Shown here: in pieces, positions 23,798 through 31,440 of the stretch
Layout: the number at the start of each line of letters is the position of its first letter
Numbering within the stretch: position 1 is the first letter of the stretch
Source of the DNA: Bacteroidales bacterium
GTDB lineage: Bacteria; Bacteroidota; Bacteroidia; Bacteroidales; UBA10428
NCBI GenBank assembly: GCA_016936215.1
Contig: JAFGPL010000059.1
Span: 1 to 34,415 of the forward strand
Reading direction: 5' to 3'
Length of the DNA stretch: 34,415 nt
Program-made: the position numbers and the translations under genes
The notes under the pieces: model-generated
The model's input: the letters and a program-made list of their open reading frames with translations, nothing else
Databases searched by the model: none
What the model was told of the DNA's origin: nothing

Positions 23798-24823
23798 ATG
23801 CTTGATTTTATTCTCCCTACATTTAAACAAACATTAATGATAACAGCTTTCGTGTTGTTTATGATGGTTGTTATTGATTATATTAACGTACAAACCAAAA
23901 GTCTCTGGTCAGACAAATTGCAGAAATCGCCTTTCCTGCAGATTATTATCGCGGCCATTCTCGGAATCATCCCCGGTTGTATGGGGGCTTTTACTGTAGT
24001 TTCACTTTATTCACATGGTATAATGGGCATAGCAGGCCTGGTTACAACAATGATTGCCACATCTGGGGATGAAGCATTTGTTATGTTCGCCCTTTTTCCC
24101 GGAAAGGCTGCTTTGCTGCATGTATTGTTATTCATCGTGGCTGTAATTACGGGTTTGATCGTAAATTATTTTACCGGTAAAAAAAAGAAAACTGTTCAGG
24201 CTTTTGGATTTATTGTACACCAGGAAGACCAGTGTAAATGCTTTGTTAAACAATTAATTATTCCGCAACTAAGGAATATTTCATTCGAAAGGGCACTGCT
24301 GGTTATTTTCACATCGGTGTTTGTATTTTTTCTTGTCATCGGCCAGATTGGCCCTGATAACTGGGACTGGAAGAAGATCACATTTTTAACCGGTAGTGCA
24401 TTCCTGTTATTCGTTTTAATAACAGTACCCGATCACTTTTTAAAAGAACATTTGTACCATCACATCATCAGGAAACATCTTTTGCGTATCTTTCTCTGGA
24501 CCTGGGGTGCGTTTATTGCCCTTTATTTTATTCAATCAAGCCTGGTAATGAATAATTTAATGGAGAACAACAGGTATTTAATTATGCTGATAGCTGTTTT
24601 AATGGGAATTATCCCGGAATCCGGGCCACATCTTATTTTTGTAACCCTGTTTTCCCAAAACCTTTTGCCATTCAGCATTCTTTTTGCGAATTCCATTGTA
24701 CAGGACGGACATGGAATGTTGCCTCTTTTAGCCGAATCACGCAAAGATTTTGTTAAAGTCAAAATTATTAACATGGTGGCCGGTCTGATAATAGGTTATA
24801 TTTTACTCTTTATTGGTTTTTAA
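23798..24823 (+). CDS. putative 10-TM heavy-metal/manganese exporter (ArsP_2-like)
   Basis: 341 residues from ATG 23798; a TTG six bases earlier is possible. The protein is almost entirely hydrophobic with about ten helices in two halves. Each half carries a related motif: LGIIPGCMGAFTVVSLYSHG near residue 55 and MGIIPESGPHLIFVTLFSQN in the second half, suggesting inverted internal symmetry. The segment TTMIATSGDEAFVMFALFPGK is characteristic of this predicted permease family. A cytoplasmic loop contains HQEDQCKCF (near 141-149), a possible metal-binding site. The cargo is not known; the context of cluster-assembly genes suggests a metal or sulfur-metal species. Confidence 0.8.
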   Translation: MLDFILPTFKQTLMITAFVLFMMVVIDYINVQTKSLWSDKLQKSPFLQIIIAAILGIIPGCMGAFTVVSLYSHGIMGIAGLVTTMIATSGDEAFVMFALFPGKAALLHVLLFIVAVITGLIVNYFTGKKKKTVQAFGFIVHQEDQCKCFVKQLIIPQLRNISFERALLVIFTSVFVFFLVIGQIGPDNWDWKKITFLTGSAFLLFVLITVPDHFLKEHLYHHIIRKHLLRIFLWTWGAFIALYFIQSSLVMNNLMENNRYLIMLIAVLMGIIPESGPHLIFVTLFSQNLLPFSILFANSIVQDGHGMLPLLAESRKDFVKVKIINMVAGLIIGYILLFIGF

Positions 24824-24838
24824 TTTAATTATTCAATT

Positions 24839-25183
24839 ATGGAGATAGAAGTTCTTAAATCAAAGATACACCGCGCCAGGGTAACCGATGCAGACCTGAA
24901 TTATGAAGGCAGCATCACCATAAACAAAAAAATGATGCAACTTGCTGATATGTATGAATTTGAAAAGGTTCAGGTTTTAAATATCAACAATGGCGAGCGT
25001 TTTGAAACTTATGTTATCAAAGGTAGCGAAACAGGTGATGAGATCATTCTTAATGGCGCAGCAGCAAGAAAAGTGCAGGTGGGTGACCTGGTTATTATTA
25101 TGGCCTATACCCGTATTGATGTAAAAAATATCGGGGCTTTTAAACCCCGGATTGTTCTGGTTGATGATATAAATAACAAATAA
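24839..25183 (+). CDS. panD: aspartate 1-decarboxylase (pyruvoyl-dependent)
   Basis: A 114-residue PanD. The self-processing site G24-S25 is intact in YEGSITIN and would yield the pyruvoyl group at Ser25. Other conserved parts are the N-terminal KSKIHRARVT, the middle VQVLNINNGERFETYVI and LNGAAARKVQVGDLVIIMAY. The enzyme makes beta-alanine from aspartate, for pantothenate and CoA. No panB, panC or other pantothenate gene is nearby; instead it follows the metal permease by 15 bp and ends before the operator at 25263. Supply of CoA for the CoA-persulfide enzymes of the same regulon is an inference. Confidence 0.93.
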   Translation: MEIEVLKSKIHRARVTDADLNYEGSITINKKMMQLADMYEFEKVQVLNINNGERFETYVIKGSETGDEIILNGAAARKVQVGDLVIIMAYTRIDVKNIGAFKPRIVLVDDINNK

Positions 25184-25262
25184 TTTTCATTGGCTTTCCG
25201 GTCTAAATCGCCATATTTAATGCCCTTCTCATGAAATGTTAAAAAATGAAAAAAAGTCATTA

Positions 25263-25297
25263 AAATGAACATATGTTCATTTATTTTGTTATTTTTG
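25263..25297 (+). promoter_or_regulatory. promoter with perfect 20-bp palindromic operator before the COG1433/MinD/Mrp operon
   Basis: AAATGAACATATGTTCATTT (25263-25282) is perfectly symmetrical and the best of the five GAACATATGTTC-type sites. The -7 box TATTTTTG (25290-25297) lies about 21 bp from the operator centre, so the operator covers the -33 region. The ATG of the first NifX-type gene is 26 bp downstream of the box. It separates the MBL-permease-panD operon from the downstream assembly genes. Confidence 0.75.
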
Positions 25298-25322
25298 TAC
25301 CATAATTTTTAATGTTTAAAAT

Positions 25323-25637
25323 ATGAGGATTGCTATACCTGCCGCGACAAATAAGACTGACGGAATGCTTGATGACCGTTTCGGGCGTTGTCCGTACTTT
25401 TGTATATTCAATACCGAGACGGGGGAAATTGTATTTAAAGAAAACAACCATAGAAATGGAGCCGGTGGGGTAGGGCCACAGGTTTCAGAATTTTTGGCAG
25501 GCAATGAAGTTGCCAAAGTCTTTGCTGTTGAGGTTGGGCCTAAAGCCAAAAGTGTTTTGGATAAATTTAACATACAGGTTCAAACGATTAAATACGGACA
25601 AACAATAAAACAAATTATAGAAACAATAAATCAATAA
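25323..25637 (+). CDS. NifX/NafY-fold (COG1433) protein
   Basis: A 104-residue single-domain protein. MRIAIPAATNKTDGMLDDRFGRCPYFCIF is the family N-terminus, with two cysteines, followed by a glycine loop (NHRNGAGGVGPQVSEFLAG) and the C-terminal FNIQVQTIKYGQTIKQIIETI. Family members carry or hand over metal-sulfur clusters, such as FeMo-cofactor precursors in nitrogen fixers and Mo-S-Cu in orange protein. With no nitrogenase gene here, the ORP-like role is more likely. It is the first gene behind the palindromic promoter, and DUF5320 follows 11 bp later. Confidence 0.9.
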   Translation: MRIAIPAATNKTDGMLDDRFGRCPYFCIFNTETGEIVFKENNHRNGAGGVGPQVSEFLAGNEVAKVFAVEVGPKAKSVLDKFNIQVQTIKYGQTIKQIIETINQ

Positions 25638-25648
25638 ACATTAATAAT

Positions 25649-26011
25649 ATGCCAGCAGGAGATCGTACCGGGCCAATGGGACAAGGTTCCAGGACCGGAA
25701 GAGCATTAGGTTTATGCACAGGATATGATTCGCCGGGTTACACAAAAGGATTTGGCGGAGGTATGGGCCGTGGTTTTGGTTCTGGCCGCGGTGCCGGAAT
25801 GGGCAGAGGATTTGGAATGGGCAGAGGTCGTGGAATGGGCAGAAACTGGTTTACAGGTTCGCCTTTTTCCGGTTTTTCAAATTTTTTTCCTTTTAACCAG
25901 GGAGGTAACAGGGAAGACGAAATTAAAATGCTTAAATCCCAGTCAGAAGCTTTAATCCGTGCACAGAAAGATATCGAAAAAAGGCTTGAAGAACTGGAGA
26001 ACCAAAAGTAA
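25649..26011 (+). CDS. DUF5320 Gly/Arg/Met-rich protein with coiled-coil tail
   Basis: A 120-residue protein. The N-terminal signature is MPAGDRTGPMGQGSRTGRA-LGLC, followed by low-complexity repeats of the GMGRGFG/GRGRGMGR type (about residues 30-67). A short aromatic stretch (FSGFSNFFPF) and a predicted coiled coil (EDEIKMLKSQSEALIRAQKDIEKRLEELE, in two parts) complete it. DUF5320 proteins are regular neighbours of COG1433 genes in anaerobes; no function is assigned. A flexible basic part plus a helical oligomerisation tail would suit a scaffold. A shorter paralogue is at 31441-31629. Confidence 0.85.
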   Translation: MPAGDRTGPMGQGSRTGRALGLCTGYDSPGYTKGFGGGMGRGFGSGRGAGMGRGFGMGRGRGMGRNWFTGSPFSGFSNFFPFNQGGNREDEIKMLKSQSEALIRAQKDIEKRLEELENQK

Positions 26012-26066
26012 AAAATTGAGTCTTTTACGTTAAAAATCTGATCTTTAACCTCGTTAAAATTTATCA

Positions 26067-26096
26067 TGCAGGATTTTTTACTCGAAAAAACCTGTA
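26067..26096. other. hairpin in the gap between DUF5320 and the second COG1433 gene
   Basis: GCAGG plus six T (26068-26079, one bulged A) pairs with six A plus CCTGT (26085-26095) around a 5-base loop. It sits in the 112-bp gap, the longest inside this operon downstream of the promoter. It could attenuate, process or stabilise the transcript. There is no clear T tract after it on the plus strand. Confidence 0.4.
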
Positions 26097-26123
26097 AATA
26101 GTATTTTAATAATTTAAACAATA

Positions 26124-26462
26124 ATGAAGCATAAAGTAGCTATTCCTGTAAGTAATGATTGTCTTTGCCAGCATTTTGGGCATTGTGAAAGTTTTGCTGT
26201 TTTAGAAACCGATAACGCCCAAATAGTAAGTGAAACATATCTTAAACCCCCTCCACATGAACCAGGGGTGCTGCCTTCATGGCTTGCTTCTATGGGAGTA
26301 ACCCATATACTTGCGGGAGGTATGGGTCACCGCGCCATTTCTTTGTTCACCGAGCAGAACATACAGGTTATTATCGGAGTACAGGAAAAACCGGTAAAAC
26401 AGATTGTTAACGAGTTCCTGCAAAACAAACTTCAAACGGGTAAAAATACCTGTGACCATTAA
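26124..26462 (+). CDS. NifX/NafY-fold (COG1433) protein, ORP-like
   Basis: A 112-residue protein with the motifs seen in orange-protein relatives. It has KVAIPVSNDCLCQHFGHCESFAVLE (C13, C15 and C21), LKPPPHEPGVLPSWLA, the glycine loop ILAGGMGHRAISLF, and a C-terminal TCDH. It probably binds or delivers a metal-sulfur cluster. The DUF89 gene follows 5 bp later, then the ferredoxin-MinD ATPases. It differs from the paralogue at 25323 by the extra Cys and His residues at both ends, so the two may play different parts (carrier and receptor). Partner and cluster are inferred. Confidence 0.92.
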   Translation: MKHKVAIPVSNDCLCQHFGHCESFAVLETDNAQIVSETYLKPPPHEPGVLPSWLASMGVTHILAGGMGHRAISLFTEQNIQVIIGVQEKPVKQIVNEFLQNKLQTGKNTCDH

Positions 26463-26467
26463 AAGCT

Positions 26468-27376
26468 ATGCACACCAATTGTATTAAATGCCTTATTCTT
26501 CAGGCTAATAAACTATTAGATAAACATCGCATTCACGATGAAGATGCAAGGGATATAATAGTCCGCTTCAGGCTCTTTATAGATGAGCATAAAAACAATA
26601 ATCTTACGGCTCCCGAGGCCGCATGTCTTTTGCACAGGATGGTAAAAAAGGTTACAAATACCAATGACCTTTATGCCCGTGAAAAAAATGATTATAATAA
26701 CCTGATGCTTAGTTTCGAAGAGAATACAAGAGATATCATTTCAAGGTCTGATGACCCGTTCCGTACAGCATTGAGATTTGCCCTCGCGGGAAATATTATT
26801 GATTTTGGCCCGCCCGAACCGTTTGATGTTTTTAAGGCACTTTCTGCTGCCGCGCAGTTGCAGCCTGCTATTGACCATTCCCGTTTATTATATAAAGAAC
26901 TAAAGAAAGCATCCACTGTTTTGTACCTGGGTGACAATGCCGGTGAAATTGTCCTTGATAAACTCTTTATCGAAACCATCAAACACCCGAACCTTTGGTT
27001 TGCAACCAGGGGGGGAAACGTCATCAATGATATCACCCTTGTAGATGCCAAAAAAGTAGGGATTGACAAAATTGCCCATGTAATTTCAAATGGTTACGAT
27101 GCACCATCCACCATATTGGACAGGTGCTCGGATGAATTCCGGAAAAAATTTGAAGAGGCCGATATCATTATTTCAAAAGGACAAGGCAACCTTGAAGGAC
27201 TGATCGGCAATACTCGTAAGAAAATATTTTTTCTGCTTATGGTTAAATGTGATGTAATTGCCGAGATGATCGGGGTTAAAGAGAAAAGCACTGTTGCTTT
27301 TTTTAACCAAAAAGTTGCATCGAAACCGGAAAATCATTCTTTGGATTTTCAGCGGTACACCGTTTCAATGAATTAA
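26468..27376 (+). CDS. DUF89 / ARMT1-like family protein
   Basis: A 302-residue protein. It starts HTNCIKCLILQA with C5 and C8, characteristic of the bacterial/archaeal DUF89 branch. The metal-phosphatase core has VLYLGDNAGEIVLDKLFIE (catalytic Asp and Asn), FATRGGNVINDITLVDA and IISKGQGNLEGL. DUF89 proteins are metal-dependent phosphatases thought to act in metabolite damage control; the human member is ARMT1. Those in anaerobe COG1433/MinD clusters have no known substrate. It lies 5 bp after the COG1433 gene and 22 bp before the first ferredoxin-MinD ATPase. Confidence 0.88.
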   Translation: MHTNCIKCLILQANKLLDKHRIHDEDARDIIVRFRLFIDEHKNNNLTAPEAACLLHRMVKKVTNTNDLYAREKNDYNNLMLSFEENTRDIISRSDDPFRTALRFALAGNIIDFGPPEPFDVFKALSAAAQLQPAIDHSRLLYKELKKASTVLYLGDNAGEIVLDKLFIETIKHPNLWFATRGGNVINDITLVDAKKVGIDKIAHVISNGYDAPSTILDRCSDEFRKKFEEADIIISKGQGNLEGLIGNTRKKIFFLLMVKCDVIAEMIGVKEKSTVAFFNQKVASKPENHSLDFQRYTVSMN

Positions 27377-27398
27377 CCGCACATTTTTTTTATGATAG

Positions 27399-28259
27399 AT
27401 GAAAATAGCTGTAACAAGCGGTAAAGGGGGGACCGGAAAAACCACGGTCAGTACAGGTCTTTTTCATGTGCTAACCAAATACATGAAATACAATGTACAG
27501 CTTTTAGACTGTGATGTGGAAGAACCCGATTGTCATATTTTTATTAAAGCTTCCGAAACGGAGAGCTTTCCGGTTTATTTGTCAGTACCTGAAATTGTGG
27601 CAGATAAATGTACTTTTTGCGGAAAGTGCAAGGCTGTATGTGCCTTTAATGCCATTGTGATGCTGCCGCCTATAAAATTTATCGAGGTATCAAAAGAGTT
27701 GTGCCACGGTTGCGGTGCATGCACTTATGTTTGTCCGGAAGGTGCTATAACCGAGCACAATGAGGAGATCGGAAAGATAACCCACTATGATTACTATACC
27801 AGGGATGAGTTTATTGAAGGAAGAATGAGTGTTGGAAAAGCCCTGCAAACACAGGTAATAAGGGAGACGATCAGACATTCGGAAGAAAGGTCTGTCGTTA
27901 TTTTCGATTCTCCCCCGGGTACTTCATGCCCTGTGGTTGCAACCGTTTCAAAGGCTGATTATGTGATTATGGTTACAGAGCCGACGCCATTTGGTTTTCA
28001 CGACCTTAAACTTATGGCCGAGACTGTTAAACAACTTGGCAAAAGAACAGGTATTGTGATTAACAAAGCTGGATTGGATTATAAACCTTTGTATGATTAT
28101 ATCCATACCAATAAAATAACCATACTTGCCGAAATACCATTTAAAAAAGAATTGGCCGAAGCATATTCAAACGGCAGGATTATTGCTGAATCGGATAACG
28201 GGATGAAAACGATATTTCAGGGGATCATTCAAAAAATATTAAATGGACAAACCAATTGA
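27399..28259 (+). CDS. MinD-superfamily P-loop ATPase with inserted 2x[4Fe-4S] ferredoxin domain (first copy)
   Basis: A 286-residue protein. It has a deviant Walker A GKGGTGKTT (residues 8-16) and a switch region LLDCDVEEPDCH. A ferredoxin insert carries two complete cluster motifs (C71, C74, C77, C81 and C102, C105, C108, C112). A second half has FDSPPGTSCPV and the IVINKAGLD nucleotide motif. Such proteins (COG1149) form part of the orange-protein complex in Desulfovibrio and are widespread in anaerobes, probably using ATP to drive cluster assembly or electron transfer. Its stop overlaps the next start by 17 bp, so the two are made together and may form a heterodimer. Confidence 0.93.
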   Translation: MKIAVTSGKGGTGKTTVSTGLFHVLTKYMKYNVQLLDCDVEEPDCHIFIKASETESFPVYLSVPEIVADKCTFCGKCKAVCAFNAIVMLPPIKFIEVSKELCHGCGACTYVCPEGAITEHNEEIGKITHYDYYTRDEFIEGRMSVGKALQTQVIRETIRHSEERSVVIFDSPPGTSCPVVATVSKADYVIMVTEPTPFGFHDLKLMAETVKQLGKRTGIVINKAGLDYKPLYDYIHTNKITILAEIPFKKELAEAYSNGRIIAESDNGMKTIFQGIIQKILNGQTN

Positions 28260-29139
28260 AATAGTAATATTGAGTGGTAAAGGAGGCACCGGAAAGACAT
28301 TTGTTACCTCTGCATTGGCTTCGCTTGCTGAAAATGCGGTATTCACAGATTGCGATGTGGACGCTGCCGACCTGCACCTTGTGTTGACCCCTGATATTTA
28401 TAAGACAGAAGATTTTGCGAGCGGGTCAAAAGCCATCATTGAACAGGAAAGGTGTACTTTGTGTGGCTTATGCAAGGACTTGTGCCGTTATCAGGCCATA
28501 AATTTCAAAAACAATCAGTTCGAAATTGATGAATTTGCATGCGAAGGCTGTGGCCTGTGTGCCGTTGCATGTCCTGCAGAGGCCATCAGGATAGTAAGTT
28601 ACAATAACAACAAAATATATCACGCCACTACCCGTTTCGGGCCTATGGTTTATGGCAAACTGGGAATTGCTGAAGAGAATTCCGGCCGCCTTGTATCGAA
28701 GATAAGACAATATGCCAAAGAACTTGCAATGCAGAAAGGGGCAGATTATATCATCACAGACGGCCCGCCAGGCATTGGTTGTCCGGTAATTTCCTCAGTT
28801 ACAGGAGCTGACCTTGTGATAGCTGTAACAGAACCTACGCTTTCGGGGTGGCACGACCTCGAGCGGCTGCTGGGGTTAATAAATGGCTTTAAAACCCCTG
28901 TAAAGGTTATCATCAACAAGTATGACCTTAATAAGCAGATGGCTGACAATATTGAGCGTAACCTTGAAAAATCAGGGGTTACGGTAATTGGTAAAATACC
29001 TTATGATGAAAGTATAGTTTATGCACTGATAGAAGGAAAAACAATCAGGGAATATAGTCCCGATAGTCAATTGGCAAAACAATTTAATGTAATCTGGAAC
29101 CAGGTAAAATCTTCAATATATGAACCCGACAGCATTTGA
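28243..29139 (+). CDS. MinD-superfamily P-loop ATPase with inserted 2x[4Fe-4S] ferredoxin domain (second copy)
   Basis: A 298-residue paralogue of the preceding gene. It has Walker A GKGGTGKTF (residues 12-20, last residue F rather than T or S) and FTDCDVDAADLH. Two cluster motifs sit at C71, C74, C77, C81 and C100, C103, C106, C110, followed by TDGPPGIGCPV and VIINKYD. The Walker A ends in Phe where Thr usually aids magnesium binding, so hydrolysis may be altered. Tandem pairs like this are the hallmark of ORP-type loci. It overlaps the genes on both sides (17 bp and 20 bp). Confidence 0.93.
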   Translation: MDKPIEIVILSGKGGTGKTFVTSALASLAENAVFTDCDVDAADLHLVLTPDIYKTEDFASGSKAIIEQERCTLCGLCKDLCRYQAINFKNNQFEIDEFACEGCGLCAVACPAEAIRIVSYNNNKIYHATTRFGPMVYGKLGIAEENSGRLVSKIRQYAKELAMQKGADYIITDGPPGIGCPVISSVTGADLVIAVTEPTLSGWHDLERLLGLINGFKTPVKVIINKYDLNKQMADNIERNLEKSGVTVIGKIPYDESIVYALIEGKTIREYSPDSQLAKQFNVIWNQVKSSIYEPDSI

Positions 29140-29932
29140 AAAAATAAAAATTCCCGAAGTAAAAAATATTATTGTGGTTGCCTCAGGTAAAGGAGGCGTG
29201 GGAAAATCAACCATTGCAGCAAATCTAGCGGTTTCGCTGGCACGACAGGGGTTTAAAACAGCCCTTGCAGATGCCGATCTTTACGGCCCTTCAATCCCCA
29301 TGATGTTTGGCGTGCAGAATGAGAAGCCGGCAGGTGGCAACAAAAACGGAAGGGATGTGATGTACCCGGTTGAAAAATTCGGTGTAAAATTAGTTTCAAT
29401 CGGTTTTTTTGTTTCCCCCGGACAATCGCTGATCTGGAGGGGCCCCCTGGCCTCAAATACCATGACCCAGTTTTTCAGGGATACTGAATGGGGGGAAACA
29501 GATTTTATGATCGTTGATTTTCCCCCGGGCACTGGTGATATTCAGCTTACAACCATACAAAAACTAAACCTGGCAGGTGCAATAATTGTCACTACCCCAC
29601 AGGATGTCGCTGTGGCGGATGCACGTAAAGCAGCAGCAATGTTCGCCAACCGCGACCTGAATGTCCCGATTATTGGTGTGGTAGAAAACATGTCGTGGTT
29701 TACTCCTGCCAAACATCCCGATGAGAAGTATTATCTCTTTGGTAAAGGAGGTGGTGAAAAACTGGCGCAGGAATTCAAAACCCAGCTTCTCGGCCAGATA
29801 CCTTTCGTAATGGAAATAGGGGAGGTATCAGATAACGGACGCACTATTTATAACCAGTCCAATGGCTCAGTGGTAAAGGTTTTTGATACAATTTCAAACA
29901 AGGTTGTTGAATCAGTTCCTGTAAAAATATGA
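29120..29932 (+). CDS. Mrp/NBP35-type P-loop ATPase (short form)
   Basis: A 270-residue Fe-S carrier-type ATPase. Walker A is GKGGVGKST (23-31), followed by ALADADLYGPSIPMMFG, the RGPLAS segment, IVDFPPGTGD and VENMSWF. It lacks the N-terminal MIP18 (DUF59) domain of the housekeeping Mrp and also the CxxC that bridges a cluster in ApbC/NBP35 (the segment after VENMSWF has no Cys). A Mrp-type ATPase is also part of the Desulfovibrio orange-protein operon. It probably moves or helps load clusters in concert with the two preceding ATPases, but how it would bind one without CxxC is unclear. It overlaps both neighbours. Confidence 0.92.
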   Translation: MNPTAFEKIKIPEVKNIIVVASGKGGVGKSTIAANLAVSLARQGFKTALADADLYGPSIPMMFGVQNEKPAGGNKNGRDVMYPVEKFGVKLVSIGFFVSPGQSLIWRGPLASNTMTQFFRDTEWGETDFMIVDFPPGTGDIQLTTIQKLNLAGAIIVTTPQDVAVADARKAAAMFANRDLNVPIIGVVENMSWFTPAKHPDEKYYLFGKGGGEKLAQEFKTQLLGQIPFVMEIGEVSDNGRTIYNQSNGSVVKVFDTISNKVVESVPVKI

Positions 29933-30867
29933 TCGCATTTGGCCCCATACCGTCCCGGAGACTTGGTAAGAGTTTGGGCATAAACAATATTGCCTCCAAA
30001 AAAGCATGTTCATACGGTTGTGTTTATTGCCAGGTTGGTGACACTTTAAAGAAGAATATAAACAGGCAATCTTTTTATGAACCGGCGGTGTTGATTGAAT
30101 CTGTTTATAATCACCTTAAAAAACTTGACCCGGGGCACAAACCCGATTATCTTACTTTTGTTGCGAATGGAGAACCAACGCTCGACATTAACCTGGGAAA
30201 GGAAATTCAGGGGTTGAAACAATTTGGTATCCCTGTTGCCGTAATTACCAATGCATCATTAATATATCTTGAGGAGGTGAGGGAAAACCTTATGTATGCC
30301 GATTGGGTTTCGGTCAAGGTAGATTCGGCTGATGAGAATGCATGGAAGAGGATTAACAGGCCACAGGAAAATCTTGATCTGGCAAAAATTTTTGATGGCA
30401 TTAGAGCCTTTTCGTCTAAATATAAAGGCAAATTAAATACTGAAACCATGCTTGTGGCCAATTACAACGATTCGCCCGGACAGATTGCCGATACTGCTGC
30501 TTTTATTGCTTCAATCAAGCCTGAAACAGCTTTTCTGTCATTACCTATCCGCCCGCCGGCAGTTAAAGGAATCAAACCGGTAGATGAGGGTAAACTGGCA
30601 ATGGCATGGCAGGTATACAAAGATGCTGGAATTAATACTGAACTGCTCGCGGGTTTTGAAGGGACTGATACCGGGTATACCGGTAATGCATACGAAGACA
30701 TATTAAATATTGCTTCGGTTCATCCTATTCGCGAAGATACCATGTCAGTATTGCTCAGGAAAGAAAATACCAGTGATTCGGTCGTTCATTCACTTATATC
30801 ACAGGGCCTTATCAAATCTGTGAAACATAATGGACTTGCCTATTTTGTGCGGAGTTATAAAGTATAA
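29929..30867 (+). CDS. radical SAM protein (COG0731, TYW1-like)
   Basis: A 312-residue radical S-adenosylmethionine enzyme. It starts IAFGPIPSRRLGKSLGINNI, then the cluster motif CSYGCVYC (C27, C31, C34), FVANGEPTLD and VITNAS. The core fits COG0731, related to the TYW1 wybutosine enzyme. The C-terminal part (from about residue 240) looks like a small winged-helix domain (SVLLRKENTSDSVVHSLISQGLIKSVKHNG). The substrate is unknown; these proteins are often encoded near COG1433 and MinD genes. The start overlaps the Mrp stop by four bases (ATGA). Confidence 0.9.
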   Translation: MIAFGPIPSRRLGKSLGINNIASKKACSYGCVYCQVGDTLKKNINRQSFYEPAVLIESVYNHLKKLDPGHKPDYLTFVANGEPTLDINLGKEIQGLKQFGIPVAVITNASLIYLEEVRENLMYADWVSVKVDSADENAWKRINRPQENLDLAKIFDGIRAFSSKYKGKLNTETMLVANYNDSPGQIADTAAFIASIKPETAFLSLPIRPPAVKGIKPVDEGKLAMAWQVYKDAGINTELLAGFEGTDTGYTGNAYEDILNIASVHPIREDTMSVLLRKENTSDSVVHSLISQGLIKSVKHNGLAYFVRSYKV

Positions 30868-30871
30868 TAAA

Positions 30872-31384
30872 ATGGTTTACCCGATTTTAATATATGGTTC
30901 GCCTGTACTTAGAAAAAAAGCATTTGATTTGGATATAAACGATAACCCGGGAGACATTGCAGCCAATATGTTTGCAACCCTTAGTTATGCTGAGGGTATT
31001 GGCCTTGCGGGCCCCCAGGTTTCTATTTTAAAAAATATTTTTATTATTGATACATTACCGGTGCAGCAGGATGGTTATGACCTTGTTCAAAAGGCATTTA
31101 TAAACCCAGAAATAATTACTTGCAGTGAGGATAACGGTTATCTTAGGGAGGGATGCCTGAGTATCCCGGGAATTGTTGAAGAAGTTAAGAGGCCTGAAAG
31201 TATCCAGGTACGTTATCGCGATAAAAATTTTAAACTGCATGAGGAGTGCCTGAGCGGATTAACAGCCAGGATATTTCAGCATGAATATGATCATTTGCAG
31301 GGAATTTTATTTATTGACAGGATCAGCCTTTTGAAAAAGAAATTAATACGCAGAAAACTTCAGCTTATCAAAAGAAAAAAATAA
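30872..31384 (+). CDS. def: peptide deformylase
   Basis: A 170-residue enzyme that removes the formyl group from new protein N-termini. All three motifs are present: GIGLAGPQV, REGCLSIPG (C95) and QHEYDHLQG (H137, E138, H141), which bind the catalytic ferrous iron. ATG at 30872 is preferred over an earlier in-frame start at 30830, which would overlap the radical SAM gene. The gene is 4 bp after the radical SAM stop and thus part of the operon. Whether this is the only deformylase in the genome cannot be told. Confidence 0.95.
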   Translation: MVYPILIYGSPVLRKKAFDLDINDNPGDIAANMFATLSYAEGIGLAGPQVSILKNIFIIDTLPVQQDGYDLVQKAFINPEIITCSEDNGYLREGCLSIPGIVEEVKRPESIQVRYRDKNFKLHEECLSGLTARIFQHEYDHLQGILFIDRISLLKKKLIRRKLQLIKRKK

Positions 31385-31440
31385 GAATAGCATTAACAAA
31401 TAAAGATAGTAGTACTATTTAATAACCAAATATTACAATT

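Noticed and set aside
25263-25282. CRP/FNR-type binding site
   Set aside because: The half-site ATGAAC with a 4-base core does not fit TGTGA-N6-TCACA or TTGAT-N4-ATCAA.
25738-26121. 127-codon minus-strand ORF opposite DUF5320
   Set aside because: Its proline-rich sequence is only the complement of the Gly/Arg repeats of DUF5320.
25323-29932. Nitrogen-fixation (nif) locus
   Set aside because: The NifX-fold proteins and P-loop ATPases recall nif genes, but there is no nifH, nifD, nifK, nifE, nifN or nifB, and the ferredoxin-insert ATPases are MinD-type, not NifH.
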